DNA of 64,000 nt from positions 3,919,001 through 3,983,000 of the forward strand of contig NZ_CP035503.1 of the NCBI RefSeq assembly GCF_006970865.1, given 5' to 3'. Below, piece after piece: positions 45,289-57,173 of this stretch. Under the pieces are notes generated by a model, which was not told where the DNA came from, made no database searches, and saw nothing but the letters and a program-made list of their open reading frames with translations. Positions within the stretch are counted from its first letter, which is position 1, and every line of letters starts with the position of its first letter. The stretch comes from Rhodoferax sediminis. GTDB taxonomy: Bacteria; Pseudomonadota; Gammaproteobacteria; Burkholderiales; Burkholderiaceae_C. A program made the translations under genes and the position numbers.

Positions 45289-46503
45289 ATGAATCTTGAC
45301 ATCGAACAGCTTCCGGCCGCCTGCGACGTGCTCGTCGTCGGCGCCGGCCCGGCCGGCAGCGCGGCGGCGCAGCTGCTCGCGCGCGGCGGGCGGGACGTGG
45401 TGCTGATCGACCAGCACGCCTTTCCGCGCGACAAGGCCTGCGGCGACGGCCTGATTCCCGATGCCCACGAGGCGCTGCGCCGGCTCAGCGTATGGGACGC
45501 CGTGATGGGCGAGGCGCAGCCGGCCCGCTTCGTGCGCTGCGTCGGCCCGCGCGGCGGGCGCATTGACGTGCCCGCCATGCTGGCGGTGCTGCCGCGCCGC
45601 CGGCTCGACGAGATCGTGTGCCGCGCCGCGGTGGCAGCCGGCGCGCGCATGTTCGCGCCGCTGCGCTTTATCCAACCGCTGGAGGACGGCGACGCCGTGG
45701 TCGGTGCGCGGCTGCAGCACGGCGAGGTCACGCGCGAGCTGCGCGCGCGCTGGGTCGTGCTGGCAACCGGCGCCGTACCGCAGGCGCTACTGGCGGCCGG
45801 CATGGCATTGCGCCACACGCCCAGCGGCGTGGCGCTGCGCGGCTATGTGAAGCACGAGGCCCCGGCCGCGTCCATCAACGCGCTCGAAGTGGTCTGGCAC
45901 CGCACGCTCGCGCCCGGCTACGGCTGGATCTTTCCGTGCCCGGGCGGTGTTTTCAACATCGGCGTGGGCACGCTTGACCGCCCCACCCGGCAGCCGGGCG
46001 GCGAGGCCAATCTGCGCCAGGTGTTCGACGATTTCACGCGGATCCACACCCCGGCGCGCGAGCTGCTGGCCGGCGGCACGCTGCTCGGCCCCTTGAAGGG
46101 CGCGCCGCTGCGCTGCACGCTGGAGGGTGCGCGGCTGTCGCGGCCCGGGCTGCTGGTCACGGGCGAGGCGGCAGGCAGCACCTACTCGTTCACTGGCGAG
46201 GGCATCGGCAAGGCGCTGGAGACCGGCATCCATGCGGCGCAGGCGCTGCTGGCCGGCGCGCGCCAAGGCGACGCCGTGGTGCGCGCCGACTACGAAGCGC
46301 GCCTGCTGGCCTTGAAGCCGCGTTTCGACCTCTATGCCCAGGCCAACCGGGCGAACCGCCATCCCTGGCTGGCCGATCTGGTGATCTGGCGTGCGCGGCG
46401 CAGTGCGCGGCTGCGGCAACGCCTGGCCGGCGTGCTCGACGAAACCCGCAACCCCGGCGATCTGTTCACGGCGCGCGGGTTGCTGCACCTGTTCACCGAA
46501 TAG
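45289..46503 (+). CDS. FAD-dependent oxidoreductase, geranylgeranyl reductase family
   Basis: The 404-residue protein from the ATG at 45289 has the dinucleotide fold DVLVVGAGPAGSAAAQLLAR near residue 12, FPRDKACGDGLIPDAHEAL (GGR-family PxxKxCG motif), GRIDVPAMLAVLPRRRLDEI, and the second FAD motif LVTGEAAGSTYSFTGEGIGK. Such flavoproteins reduce isoprenoid or polyprenyl double bonds or act as FAD-dependent hydroxylases. The substrate here is unknown. Upstream in-frame sequence to 44911 runs through a repeat copy and is rejected. Confidence 0.87.
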   Translation: MNLDIEQLPAACDVLVVGAGPAGSAAAQLLARGGRDVVLIDQHAFPRDKACGDGLIPDAHEALRRLSVWDAVMGEAQPARFVRCVGPRGGRIDVPAMLAVLPRRRLDEIVCRAAVAAGARMFAPLRFIQPLEDGDAVVGARLQHGEVTRELRARWVVLATGAVPQALLAAGMALRHTPSGVALRGYVKHEAPAASINALEVVWHRTLAPGYGWIFPCPGGVFNIGVGTLDRPTRQPGGEANLRQVFDDFTRIHTPARELLAGGTLLGPLKGAPLRCTLEGARLSRPGLLVTGEAAGSTYSFTGEGIGKALETGIHAAQALLAGARQGDAVVRADYEARLLALKPRFDLYAQANRANRHPWLADLVIWRARRSARLRQRLAGVLDETRNPGDLFTARGLLHLFTE

Positions 46504-46513
46504 CGATGCAGGA

Positions 46514-46735
46514 ATGGCGATGGGTATCGTGCGATGCCTCCTGGACTTCAACGCGGGCCGCGACCCCGAGCGCCTGCAGATGAAGTGCCGCGCCATGCGC
46601 GCCAGCCCTGCGGAGGCGCTGCTGCTGTGCATCGGCAAGCAAAGCCATGTGCTGCGCGCCCTGCAGCCCGGCGAGGACCGGGTCACGCTGGACCGCTCCT
46701 GCCAGGCGTGGGACGACAAGGCCTTCAAGCCGTGA
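46514..46735 (+). pseudogene. probable DUF2252 remnant with a large internal deletion
   Basis: The 73-codon frame starts MAMGIVRCLLDFNAGRDPER, then LQMKCRAMRASP, which resembles the DUF2252 N-terminus (NAGRDPERL.MKYRAM..SPF). It then jumps to SHVLRALQPGEDRVTLDR, which resembles a C-terminal DUF2252 segment (YVLRELQPSEDRV). Some 300 residues of the normal protein are missing between these parts. It overlaps the 3' end of pfkB by 11 bp. This is pattern memory, not a search, so the family call is tentative. Confidence 0.5.
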
Positions 46736-47663
46736 CGAGCCGGACCTCCCGGCAGAGCCGCTCCACGTCCGCCTTCTGGCACAGCGCGGTACCGCTCGAC
46801 AGCAGCGCTGCGGAGCCGCCGGCCACGCCGTAGCGCAGGGCCTGCGGCAGATCGGCTCCGCACGCCAGCGCCCAGACCATGGCGCCGACGAAGCTGTCGC
46901 CCGCGCCGGTGGCGCCGCATACCGGCACCGCCAGGCCCGGCGCGCGCCAGCTCGCATCGGCCGTCACGAGCAGCGCGCCTTCGGCCCCGAGCGACAGCGC
47001 CACCATCCGGGCCTGGCCCTGATCAACGATCTGCTGCGCCGCCGCGCGCCACTCGGACTCGCCCGCCAGCGGCTGGCCCGTGAGTTCGCGCAGCTCGCGC
47101 AGGCTGGGCTTGACAATATCGACCCCGGCGTGCAGCGCCGCCGCCAGCGCCGGCCCCGAGCTGTCCAGCACCACGCACGTGCCGCGCGCGCGCGCCGGCC
47201 CCGCGAGCCGGGCATAGAAATCCACCGGCACGCCGGGCGGCAGGCTGCCGCTGAGCACCAGGTAGCGCGGCGCCGCCTCGGATGCGCCGATCTGTGCCAG
47301 GCAGGCCTGCCACTGCGCCGGCGCCAGGGTCGGGCCGGGCAGCACGAAGCGGAACTCGCGCCCGCTCAAGGTCTCGCCGACCGTGAAGTTCTCGCGCGTG
47401 GCCTCGTCGAGCGCGAGGCACTGGCTGCGCACCCCTTCCGCGTCGAGCAGCTGCCGCAGCAGCTCACCGGTGGCGCCGCCGGCCGGGTAGAACGCCACGC
47501 AGTCGCCGCCCAGGCGCTGCACGACGCGCGCCACGTTGACGCCGCCGCCGCCCGCGTGGCGCTGCGCCGGGCTGCACCTGAGCTTGTGCGTGTCCAGCAC
47601 CTTGTCGACGGAGGTGGACACGTCGACGGCCGGGTTCATGGTGACGGTCAGGATGTCGGTCAT
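46725..47663 (-). CDS. pfkB: PfkB-type phosphofructokinase
   Basis: The 312-residue PfkB-family sugar kinase starts MTDILTVTMNPAVDVSTSVDKVL. It has the N-terminal Gly motif AGGGGVNVARVVQRLGGD near residue 38, LSGSLPPGVPVDFYARLA and the C-terminal anion-hole/catalytic motif GATGAGDSFVGAMVWAL with catalytic Asp. Length and the TMNPAVD start fit E. coli PfkB (6-phosphofructokinase II); 1-phosphofructokinase or tagatose-6-phosphate kinase are alternatives. The chosen start leaves 45 bp to the upstream gene. Confidence 0.88.
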   Translation of the reverse strand: MTDILTVTMNPAVDVSTSVDKVLDTHKLRCSPAQRHAGGGGVNVARVVQRLGGDCVAFYPAGGATGELLRQLLDAEGVRSQCLALDEATRENFTVGETLSGREFRFVLPGPTLAPAQWQACLAQIGASEAAPRYLVLSGSLPPGVPVDFYARLAGPARARGTCVVLDSSGPALAAALHAGVDIVKPSLRELRELTGQPLAGESEWRAAAQQIVDQGQARMVALSLGAEGALLVTADASWRAPGLAVPVCGATGAGDSFVGAMVWALACGADLPQALRYGVAGGSAALLSSGTALCQKADVERLCREVRLVTA

Positions 47664-47708
47664 CGTCGCGGGGCGCCGGGGCAAGGCAGGCTATAGGATG
47701 GAGGATCC

Positions 47709-48776
47709 CTATTGTGGACGCGCGGCGCCCAGCGGCAAATTCACCAGCAGGTTTTGCGGTTTCAGCTTGACCCCCTGGTCGGCGCTCGTTGCAAGTCCCA
47801 GATAGACCGGTTTGCCCGCCACATCCGCGCGCATCTCCTGGGGATCGGCAAAGTCCAGCCGGAACAGGCTGAGCAGCCTTTGCTGGCGTTCGGCCTCGAC
47901 CGCGTTGCCTTCGTACAGGTCATTGAGCAGCGCCGTGGCTTCGGTGTCGAGCCCGACGTGCCAGCGCCACGCCGGGTCGTCGATTCTGGGCTCGGGCCGG
48001 ATATGCACGGCCACGCCCAGAAAGTGCGCAATCCATCTTTCCAGCACGCGCGCGAGCGCACCCAGGCCCGAGCGCGCGCGCGTCATGGTGAGCGTCAAGC
48101 CGTGGCTGAGGTCGTTGCGGACCTCGTGCGTCAGGTCCAGCAAGAAGCGGTGGCGCTCGCCGTCCTGCCAGTAGCGCGGCGCGTTGTGCTCGGCCAGCAC
48201 CGCCATCTCCAGCGCGCGCATCGGCGCGTTGGCCTGCGTCAGCAGGCGGCCGATCTCGCCGAGACCGCCCGTCTCGCTCAGCAGATCCACCACGTCGCGG
48301 TCGGCCGCGAGGATCTGCCCGCCCTGGGTTGAGATGCGCTGGGCGCGAAACAGCATTTCGCCGGCACGCAGCTCGTACACGTCGGTCGAGTCATCGAGCA
48401 CGTTGCGCACGATGGCCTGCGCCAGCAGGTCCACGAACAGCGGCGGTATGTCCACGTGGCCGCGGCGGAACAGGCTGAGGTAGTAGCCCTCGAGCGTGCC
48501 GGCCGACAGCAGGGCGTCGCGAAAGCGCAGGAACAATGCATAGTTGGCGCGCGCATCCGCGTCGGCGAGGGCGCCCTGTTCGCGCGGTGTCACGGCCCGC
48601 GATGGCTGCAACACCAGCGCTGCGTGCAAGGCCCTCTCGGCATCGCAGGACTCGGGCACCAGCGCCAGCTCGGGGCGCGCCAGGAACAGGCGCAGGTAGT
48701 CGTCGGTGGGCACCAGCCAGCCGCGCGCATTGCGCCGGAGCTGGTCAAAGCCACTGGAGGGCCAGAAATTTTGCAT
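47709..48776 (-). CDS. conserved hypothetical protein (DUF6352-like)
   Basis: The 355-residue protein starts MQNFWPSSGFDQLRRNARGWLVPTDDYLRLFLARPEL and has RALHAALVLQPSRAVTPREQ, ALFLRFRDALLSAGTLEGYYL and PVYLGLATSADQGVKLKPQNLLVNLPLG. There is no signal peptide or membrane segment. It looks like the Burkholderiales-wide family I recall as DUF6352; function unknown. It precedes pfkB in the same direction with a 45-bp gap. Confidence 0.75.
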   Translation of the reverse strand: MQNFWPSSGFDQLRRNARGWLVPTDDYLRLFLARPELALVPESCDAERALHAALVLQPSRAVTPREQGALADADARANYALFLRFRDALLSAGTLEGYYLSLFRRGHVDIPPLFVDLLAQAIVRNVLDDSTDVYELRAGEMLFRAQRISTQGGQILAADRDVVDLLSETGGLGEIGRLLTQANAPMRALEMAVLAEHNAPRYWQDGERHRFLLDLTHEVRNDLSHGLTLTMTRARSGLGALARVLERWIAHFLGVAVHIRPEPRIDDPAWRWHVGLDTEATALLNDLYEGNAVEAERQQRLLSLFRLDFADPQEMRADVAGKPVYLGLATSADQGVKLKPQNLLVNLPLGAARPQ

Positions 48777-48829
48777 GGAGCGATTTGAAGCAAGGATTGA
48801 GCCCCAGTTTAAGCAACTCCGGTTGCTCC

Positions 48830-48881
48830 TGTTTTAATAGCATTATGTGCATACCTTATAAGGACTACAGGCTGATTTGAT
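48830..48881 (+). repeat. dispersed palindromic repeat, copy 9
   Basis: TGTTTTAATAGC, 19 nt, AGGACTACAGGCTGATTTGATC. It lies in the divergent gap between the DUF6352 and SDR genes and is close in sequence to the copy at 57101. Confidence 0.9.
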
Positions 48882-48984
48882 CAGGAGCTCCCGTTCATGG
48901 CAAAGAACGATACTGGCGCCCAGGTGACGGCCCATCGCCTGGCTTGGCGGTAACCTCGTCCTCATTATTTTCAGGAGCCGCACG

Positions 48985-49764
48985 ATGAGCACGATGAACA
49001 TGAACGATCTTTTCTCCCTCCAGGGCCGCGTGGCGCTCGTCACGGGCGGCTCGCGCGGCATCGGCCGCATGATCGCGGCCGGTTTTCTGGCGCAGGGCGC
49101 GCGCGTCTACATCTCGGCACGCAAGGCGGCGGCCTGCGACGAGACGGCGCGCGAGCTCTCCAGTATCGGCCCCTGTGTCTCGCTGCCGGCCGATGTGTCC
49201 AGCGTGGCGGGCGCGCAGGCGCTGGCGGCCGCCTTCGCGGCGCGCGAGGGAAAACTCGACATCCTGGTCAACAACGCCGGCGCGGCCTGGGGCGCGCCGT
49301 TTGACGAGTTCCCCGAAAGCGGCTGGGACAAGGTGGTGGACCTGAACCTCAAGGCGCCCTTCTTTTTGACGCAGGCGCTCAGCGCGCAGCTGCGGCTCGC
49401 GGCCCAGACCCGGCCGGCCAAGGTCATCAACATCGCGTCCATCGACGGCATCTCGGTGAACCCGCAGGAGACCTACTCCTATGCGGCCAGCAAGGCCGGC
49501 CTGATCCAGCTCACGCGCCGCATGGCGCTGCGCCTCGTCAAGGACAACATCGTGGTGAGTGCCATCGCACCCGGTGCCTTCGCCTCCGACATGAACAGGA
49601 CCGCGCGCGACCAGGCCGACGAAGTCATCAAGCACATCCCGGCCGGGCGCATCGGGCGCGACGAGGACATGGCTGGCGCCGCGATCTACCTGGCCTCAAC
49701 CGCGGGCGACTATGTGGTGGGCTCGACCCTGGTGGTCGATGGCGGTGTCACACACGCACGTTGA
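48985..49764 (+). CDS. short-chain dehydrogenase/reductase (RhlG/FabG-like)
   Basis: The 259-residue classical SDR has ALVTGGSRGIGRMIAAGFL near residue 17 (NADP-type TGxxxGIG), NNAGAAWGAPFDEFPESGWD, INIASIDGIS and the catalytic YSYAASKAG, with GSTLVVDGGVTHAR at the C-terminus. The wording around GAAWG is like RhlG-type 3-oxoacyl reductases. The substrate is unknown. CAGGAG sits 8 nt before the ATG; later Met codons at 48994 or 48997 are possible but less well spaced. Confidence 0.9.
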   Translation: MSTMNMNDLFSLQGRVALVTGGSRGIGRMIAAGFLAQGARVYISARKAAACDETARELSSIGPCVSLPADVSSVAGAQALAAAFAAREGKLDILVNNAGAAWGAPFDEFPESGWDKVVDLNLKAPFFLTQALSAQLRLAAQTRPAKVINIASIDGISVNPQETYSYAASKAGLIQLTRRMALRLVKDNIVVSAIAPGAFASDMNRTARDQADEVIKHIPAGRIGRDEDMAGAAIYLASTAGDYVVGSTLVVDGGVTHAR

Positions 49765-49925
49765 AGGCCGCCCGGCGCGCCGCCGCCTTACACCCCGTTG
49801 CAATCGGCGACGGGATTTTGCTTTTGTTGACCCGGCGCGGGTGGTCTTTATCCGCGCTGGCGCGTTCTAAAGAGCAGGGTGAACCATCGCGGCCGCCCTG
49901 ACCACAGGCCGCGGGAGACAAGAAC
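49765..49925. promoter_or_regulatory. intergenic region before the DUF6600 gene
   Basis: These 161 bp should carry the promoter of the next gene. GGGAGA at 49913-49918 is its Shine-Dalgarno. No hairpin with a T-run is seen after the SDR gene. Confidence 0.4.
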
Positions 49926-52112
49926 GTGACTTCAAACGCATTTTTTTCACGCCGCGGGTGGCTCGCACGGCGGATGCTGGTGCCCATCCTGGTGCTGATG
50001 GCCGCCCTGGGCGCCGGCACCGGCGCCTTCGCGCAGACGCCAGTTGACCCGCCCGATCGCGTGGCGCAACTCAATTACTTCGACGGGCCCGTGAGCTTCG
50101 CGCCTGCCGGATTCGACCAGTGGGCCGGCGCGGTGCTGAACCGGCCGCTGACCCAGGGCGACCGGCTCTGGAACGACGCGGGTGCGCGCTCCGAGCTGCA
50201 TATCGACTCCACCGCCGTGCGCCTGGACGGCGCCACCAGCCTGGGTTTTTCCACGCTGGACGACCAGACCGTGCAGCTCGCCCTGACCCAGGGCAGCCTG
50301 ATCGCGCGCGTGCGCAGCCTGCCGCCCGGCCAGCGCTTCGAGATCGACACGCCGAACCTGGCGTTCACGGCCTCGCAGCCGGGCGACTATCGCATCGACG
50401 TGGACCCGGCCAGCGGCACCACGCGGGTCACGGTGCAGTCGGGCAGCGCCGTCGTGTACGGCAGCGACGGCGCCTCGGCGGACATCAACGCGCGTGAGCA
50501 GATCACTTTCTCGGGCGCCGGCCTGGCGCAGGTCGCCGCGCAGACCGCGCCGGCGCTGGACCCGTTCGACCGCTGGGCGCAGGCGCGCGATCTGGACGAA
50601 GACCGCTCCATCTCGGCGCGCTATGTCTCGCGCGACGTCATCGGCTACCAGCAGTTGGACAACTACGGCGACTGGGAGAATGACCCGAGCTACGGCGTCG
50701 TCTGGGTGCCGCGCGTGACGGTGGCCGACTGGGCGCCCTACCGCGTGGGCCACTGGGCCTCGATCGCGCCTTGGGGCTGGACCTGGATTGACGACGAGCC
50801 CTGGGGCTTCGCGCCGTTCCACTACGGCCGCTGGGCCCAGCGCGGCTCGCGCTGGTGCTGGGTTCCTGGCGCCCGCAACGTCCGTCCGGTTTATGCGCCG
50901 GCATTGGTGGGCTTTGTCGGCGGCAGTGCCGGCGGCATCAGTTTCAACCTCTCGGTGGGCGGCGCCGTGCAGCCCGGCGTGGCCTGGTTCCCGCTGGCGC
51001 CCGGCGAGGCCTGGCACCCGAGCTACCGGGCCAGCCCGACCTACGTCAACAACGTGAACCGGATGGTGATCAACCACAACGTCACGAACATCACGAATGT
51101 GACCAACGTCTACCGCTACCAGCACCTGCCGGCCGCCGTGACGGCGGTGACGGTGGCCGCGTTCGCCCAGGGCCAGCATGTGCGCGGCAACGCGCGCCCC
51201 GTGGCCGCGGCCGAGCTGGAGCGCGCCCGCGTGGTGGCGCCGCCGGCGCCGACGCGCGACCCGCGCAGCGTATTCGGCGCATCAAAGCTGACGCAGGCGC
51301 ATCCCGCGCCGCCGGCCGCGGTGATCGACCGGCGCGTCGTCTCCAACCCGGTCTTCAACCGGGGCCGGGCCGGTACTACGCCGGCGCGTGAAGCGCTGCC
51401 AAACCCGCAACTGCGCCCCGAGCCGGCGCGCAACGCGGACGGCGGCACGCCGCGCGGCTTGACCCCGCCCGGCCCCGCCAGTCCGGCGGCACCGGCCGCG
51501 CCGACGGTGCGACCGCCGCTGGCCGGCGTGCCGCTGGTGCCGCGCGGACAACGCGAGCCGTCGGCGCCTGCGCGCAACGAGGCCATCGTGGTGCCACACC
51601 CCGCGGCAGCACCGGTGCAGCCGCCGCAAGCCGTGCCGCACCAGCCAGCGGTGCAGCAGGAGCCAATGCAGCGCGAACAGGCGCAGCGCGAACAAGGACT
51701 GCGCCAGCAAAATGCCCAGCGCGAGCAGGCGCAAAACGAACAGGCAGCGCGCGCCGCGCAGATGCAGGCGCAGCAGAAGGCACAAGAATCCCAGCGCGCA
51801 CAACAGGAACAGCAGATGCGCCAAGTCCAGGCACAGCGCATGCAGCAGGAGCAGCAGATGCAGACGCAGCGTGCGCAGCAGCAGACGCGTCAGGCCCAAG
51901 CCCAAGCCCAGGCCCAAGCCCAAGCCCAGGCCCAGCGCGCGCAGCAGGAGCAGCAAATGCGGCAAGCGCAGGCTGAAGCCCAGGCCCAGCGTGCAAGGCC
52001 GCCGCAAGAGCAGCGCGCGGTTCCGGCGCCCGAAAACCGGGTCAGGCCCAAACCCGAAGGCGAGCGGCAGCCGCTGCGTCGCGAAGAGCCGCGGCCGGTG
52101 CAGGTCAACTGA
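49926..52112 (+). CDS. exported FecR/DUF6600-type protein with Gln/Ala-rich tail
   Basis: The 728-residue protein starts at a GTG preceded by GGGAGA. Its signal peptide is LVPILVLMAALGAGTGAFAQ. Residues ~40-200 look FecR-like (GDRLWNDAGARSELHI, DTPNLAFTASQPGDYRIDV). Residues ~220-380 contain Trp-rich repeats (WENDPSYGVVWVPR, GHWASIAPWGWTWIDDEPWG, HYGRWAQRGSRWCWVPG) of the DUF6600 kind. From ~540 the sequence becomes Gln/Ala/Arg-rich coiled coil with a QAQAQAQA run, and it ends in a Pro/Arg-rich tail. Probably periplasmic or surface-exposed; function unknown. Confidence 0.82.
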   Translation: MTSNAFFSRRGWLARRMLVPILVLMAALGAGTGAFAQTPVDPPDRVAQLNYFDGPVSFAPAGFDQWAGAVLNRPLTQGDRLWNDAGARSELHIDSTAVRLDGATSLGFSTLDDQTVQLALTQGSLIARVRSLPPGQRFEIDTPNLAFTASQPGDYRIDVDPASGTTRVTVQSGSAVVYGSDGASADINAREQITFSGAGLAQVAAQTAPALDPFDRWAQARDLDEDRSISARYVSRDVIGYQQLDNYGDWENDPSYGVVWVPRVTVADWAPYRVGHWASIAPWGWTWIDDEPWGFAPFHYGRWAQRGSRWCWVPGARNVRPVYAPALVGFVGGSAGGISFNLSVGGAVQPGVAWFPLAPGEAWHPSYRASPTYVNNVNRMVINHNVTNITNVTNVYRYQHLPAAVTAVTVAAFAQGQHVRGNARPVAAAELERARVVAPPAPTRDPRSVFGASKLTQAHPAPPAAVIDRRVVSNPVFNRGRAGTTPAREALPNPQLRPEPARNADGGTPRGLTPPGPASPAAPAAPTVRPPLAGVPLVPRGQREPSAPARNEAIVVPHPAAAPVQPPQAVPHQPAVQQEPMQREQAQREQGLRQQNAQREQAQNEQAARAAQMQAQQKAQESQRAQQEQQMRQVQAQRMQQEQQMQTQRAQQQTRQAQAQAQAQAQAQAQRAQQEQQMRQAQAEAQAQRARPPQEQRAVPAPENRVRPKPEGERQPLRREEPRPVQVN
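51891..51936 (+). repeat. hexanucleotide microsatellite in the DUF6600 gene
   Basis: GCCCAA/GCCCAG units repeat about eight times in frame, encoding a QA repeat. Slippage would change protein length in two-residue steps without a frameshift. Confidence 0.85.
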
Positions 52113-52295
52113 CGCCGATTGACAGAAGGTTCGGGCCTGACTCCTTCCCCTTTTGAGGGAGGGCAGGGGCGGGGGCCAGCGGCGTCAGGCAAGGGAGGCG
52201 TCCGCGGCCATGCGCCTGGTGACGCCCAGGCGCTACCGCTTTTGCCGCAAATGGTTCAAGATCGCAGCCCGGCACCAAAACCCCTGGAGACTGTA
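52113..52295. other. 183-bp gap before WS/DGAT copy 2
   Basis: It contains TCCCCTTTTGAGGGAGGGCA at 52145-52164, a G/C-skewed stretch with a short imperfect hairpin that resembles a common dispersed repeat of this bacterial group. CTGGAGA at about 52284-52290 is the Shine-Dalgarno of the next gene. An in-frame upstream extension of that gene is not conserved sequence. Confidence 0.45.
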
Positions 52296-53981
52296 ATGGA
52301 CCACCTCGGCGGCATCGACGCTTCGTTCCTGTACCTTGAAACACCCGAAATGCCCATGCATGTGGGTGGGCTCAACATCTTCGAGCTGCCGCCCGGCTAC
52401 AAGGGCGAATTCGTGCAGGACGTGCGCCGGCACATCGAGCGCCGCATGCACCTGGCGCCCGTGTTCCAGCGCAAACTGCTGAACATGCCGTTCGAACTGG
52501 CCAATCCGGTCTGGGTCGCCGATGACGACCTCGATCTGGAATACCACATCCGCAGCACGGTGCTGCCCAAGCCCGGCAACCGCGCGCAGCTGGACAATCT
52601 GGTGGGCCGGCTGCATTCGAGCCAGCTCGACCGCAGCCGTCCGCTGTGGGAGTTCTATGTGATCGAGGGCGTCGAGACCCCGCCCGATGCCCCCAAGGGC
52701 ACGCGCCGCGTGGCGTTCTACTCCAAGGTGCACCACGCCGCGCTGGACGGCGAGGGCGGCGCCGTGCTGGCCCAGTCCATCATGGACCTCGGCCCGGTGC
52801 CACGCACGGTGCGCGCGGCGCCGCCGCGCCGCGTGATGGACCACGACACCTACGGCATTGCCGAGCTGACGGGTGCCGGCCTGAAGAACTCTCTGGTGCA
52901 GGCGGCCAGGCTGGCCCGCGCCCTGCCGGCCATGCTGCGCAGCACGGTGCAAATGCTGCGCCCGGCGCCCGCCGAGACGCCTGGCGCCGAAGCCGCCGCG
53001 CCCACCCCGGTCAAGGGCGTCAAGGGAGCCATTGGCAACCAGTGGTTCGGCCCCAAAACGCCCATCAATGTGAGCGTCACCAACCAGCGGATTTTTTCCA
53101 GCTTTTCGATTCCCTTGAGCGAGATCAAGCACATTGCCAAGGGCCAGGGCGTGACCCTGAACGATGTGGTGATGGCGATCTGCTCGGGCGCGCTGCGCCA
53201 CTACCTGGCCGACCTGGGCTGCGAGCCAACCGAGCCGCTGCTGGTCGGCGTCCCGGTGAGCCTGCGCGAAAAGGGCAATACCGAGATGAACACGCAGGCC
53301 TCGATGATGCGCGTGAGCCTGGCCAGCACCCTTGCCGACCCGGGGCAGCGGCTGCAGGCAATCCGGCAATCGAGCCTGGCGGCCAAGGCCATGACGGCCA
53401 GCATGAAGTCGGTGGTGCCGATGGACTTTCCCTCGCTGGGCGCGCCCTGGCTCATTGGCGGCCTGGTGTCGCTGTATGGCCGCTCCAGGCTGGCGAACCG
53501 CCTGCCGCCGGTCGTCAACGTCGCCATCTCCAACGTACCGGGCCCCAAGTTTGCGCTGTACCTGGCGGGCGCGAAAATGCTGACCTACTACCCCGTGTCC
53601 ATCGTGGGGCACGGCATGGCGCTGAACGTAACCGTGCAGAGTTACAACGGCTCGCTCGACTTCGGCCTGACCGCCTGCCGCAAGGCCATGCCCGACCTGC
53701 CGGAACTGGCCAGGTACATGCAGGCGGCGCACGAGGAGTTGCTGAAGCTCACACCCGCCGCGGTAGCCGAACCTGTGGCGCACGCCGCGCCAGCCCACAA
53801 AGCCGGGACGCCCGCCCGCGCCAAGCCGGCGACGCCCCAAAAGGCAGTCGCCCGGAAGCCCGCGTCCAAAACCAGGCCCAGCCCCAAAACGACGGCCCGA
53901 AAAACGCCCGTGGCGCTGCAACTGGTGGCGGGTCAACCCAAACCATCGCGTCCCGCGCGCAGCCGTCGGGCGGCCGCATGA
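52296..53981 (+). CDS. wax ester synthase / diacylglycerol acyltransferase (WS/DGAT), copy 2
   Basis: The 561-residue product has the classical start MDHLGGIDASFLYLETPEMPMHVGGL, RSRPLWEFYVIEG, the active-site HHAALDG at about residues 146-152, LNDVVMAICSGALRHYL, VSLREKGNTEMNTQAS and NVAISNVPGPKFALYLAGAK. It is closer to the canonical Acinetobacter/Marinobacter WS/DGAT layout than copy 1, whose N-terminus differs. A Lys/Ala/Pro-rich tail of about 70 residues (from PAAVAEPVAHAAPAHKAG) is unusual and resembles phasin tails. It stands alone, 32 kb from the lipid cluster. Confidence 0.93.
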   Translation: MDHLGGIDASFLYLETPEMPMHVGGLNIFELPPGYKGEFVQDVRRHIERRMHLAPVFQRKLLNMPFELANPVWVADDDLDLEYHIRSTVLPKPGNRAQLDNLVGRLHSSQLDRSRPLWEFYVIEGVETPPDAPKGTRRVAFYSKVHHAALDGEGGAVLAQSIMDLGPVPRTVRAAPPRRVMDHDTYGIAELTGAGLKNSLVQAARLARALPAMLRSTVQMLRPAPAETPGAEAAAPTPVKGVKGAIGNQWFGPKTPINVSVTNQRIFSSFSIPLSEIKHIAKGQGVTLNDVVMAICSGALRHYLADLGCEPTEPLLVGVPVSLREKGNTEMNTQASMMRVSLASTLADPGQRLQAIRQSSLAAKAMTASMKSVVPMDFPSLGAPWLIGGLVSLYGRSRLANRLPPVVNVAISNVPGPKFALYLAGAKMLTYYPVSIVGHGMALNVTVQSYNGSLDFGLTACRKAMPDLPELARYMQAAHEELLKLTPAAVAEPVAHAAPAHKAGTPARAKPATPQKAVARKPASKTRPSPKTTARKTPVALQLVAGQPKPSRPARSRRAAA

Positions 53982-54003
53982 GGTTCAAGGCCCAGTCCGT
54001 GAC

Positions 54004-54057
54004 GCTATTGTTTCAATAGCTGATCGCGTATATACGGCAAGGGCTACAGGTCGATTC
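54004..54057 (+). repeat. dispersed palindromic repeat, copy 10
   Basis: GCTATTGTTTCAATAGC (6-bp hairpin), 19 nt, AGGGCTACAGGTCGATTCTC. It fills the convergent gap between WS/DGAT copy 2 and dbpA, where its hairpins could help end both transcripts. Confidence 0.9.
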
Positions 54058-54066
54058 TCTTGTCAA

Positions 54067-55461
<1,395 letters not shown>

Positions 55462-55530
55462 GCGTCGATTATCGGTACGCCGCGCACCCCTGATTCATTA
55501 TGATGACCACAGCTTCCGGATACCTTCACC

Positions 55531-57081
<1,551 letters not shown>

Positions 57082-57100
57082 AATCACCCGCGATGACTAC

Positions 57101-57151
57101 ATTTTTAATAGCATTCAGTGCATATGCAACAAGGGTTGCAGCCTGATTTGA
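57101..57151 (+). repeat. dispersed palindromic repeat, copy 11
   Basis: ATTTTTAATAGC, 19 nt, AGGGTTGCAGCCTGATTTGATG, 20 bp after the acyl-CoA synthetase stop. GGTTGCAGCC is itself a near-palindrome. Confidence 0.9.
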
Positions 57152-57173
57152 TGCCTGAAAAGGATAAACCACC

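Noticed and set aside
52233..53936. 567-codon minus-strand frame opposite WS/DGAT copy 2
   Set aside because: Antisense shadow; the plus strand carries the HHAALDG acyltransferase.
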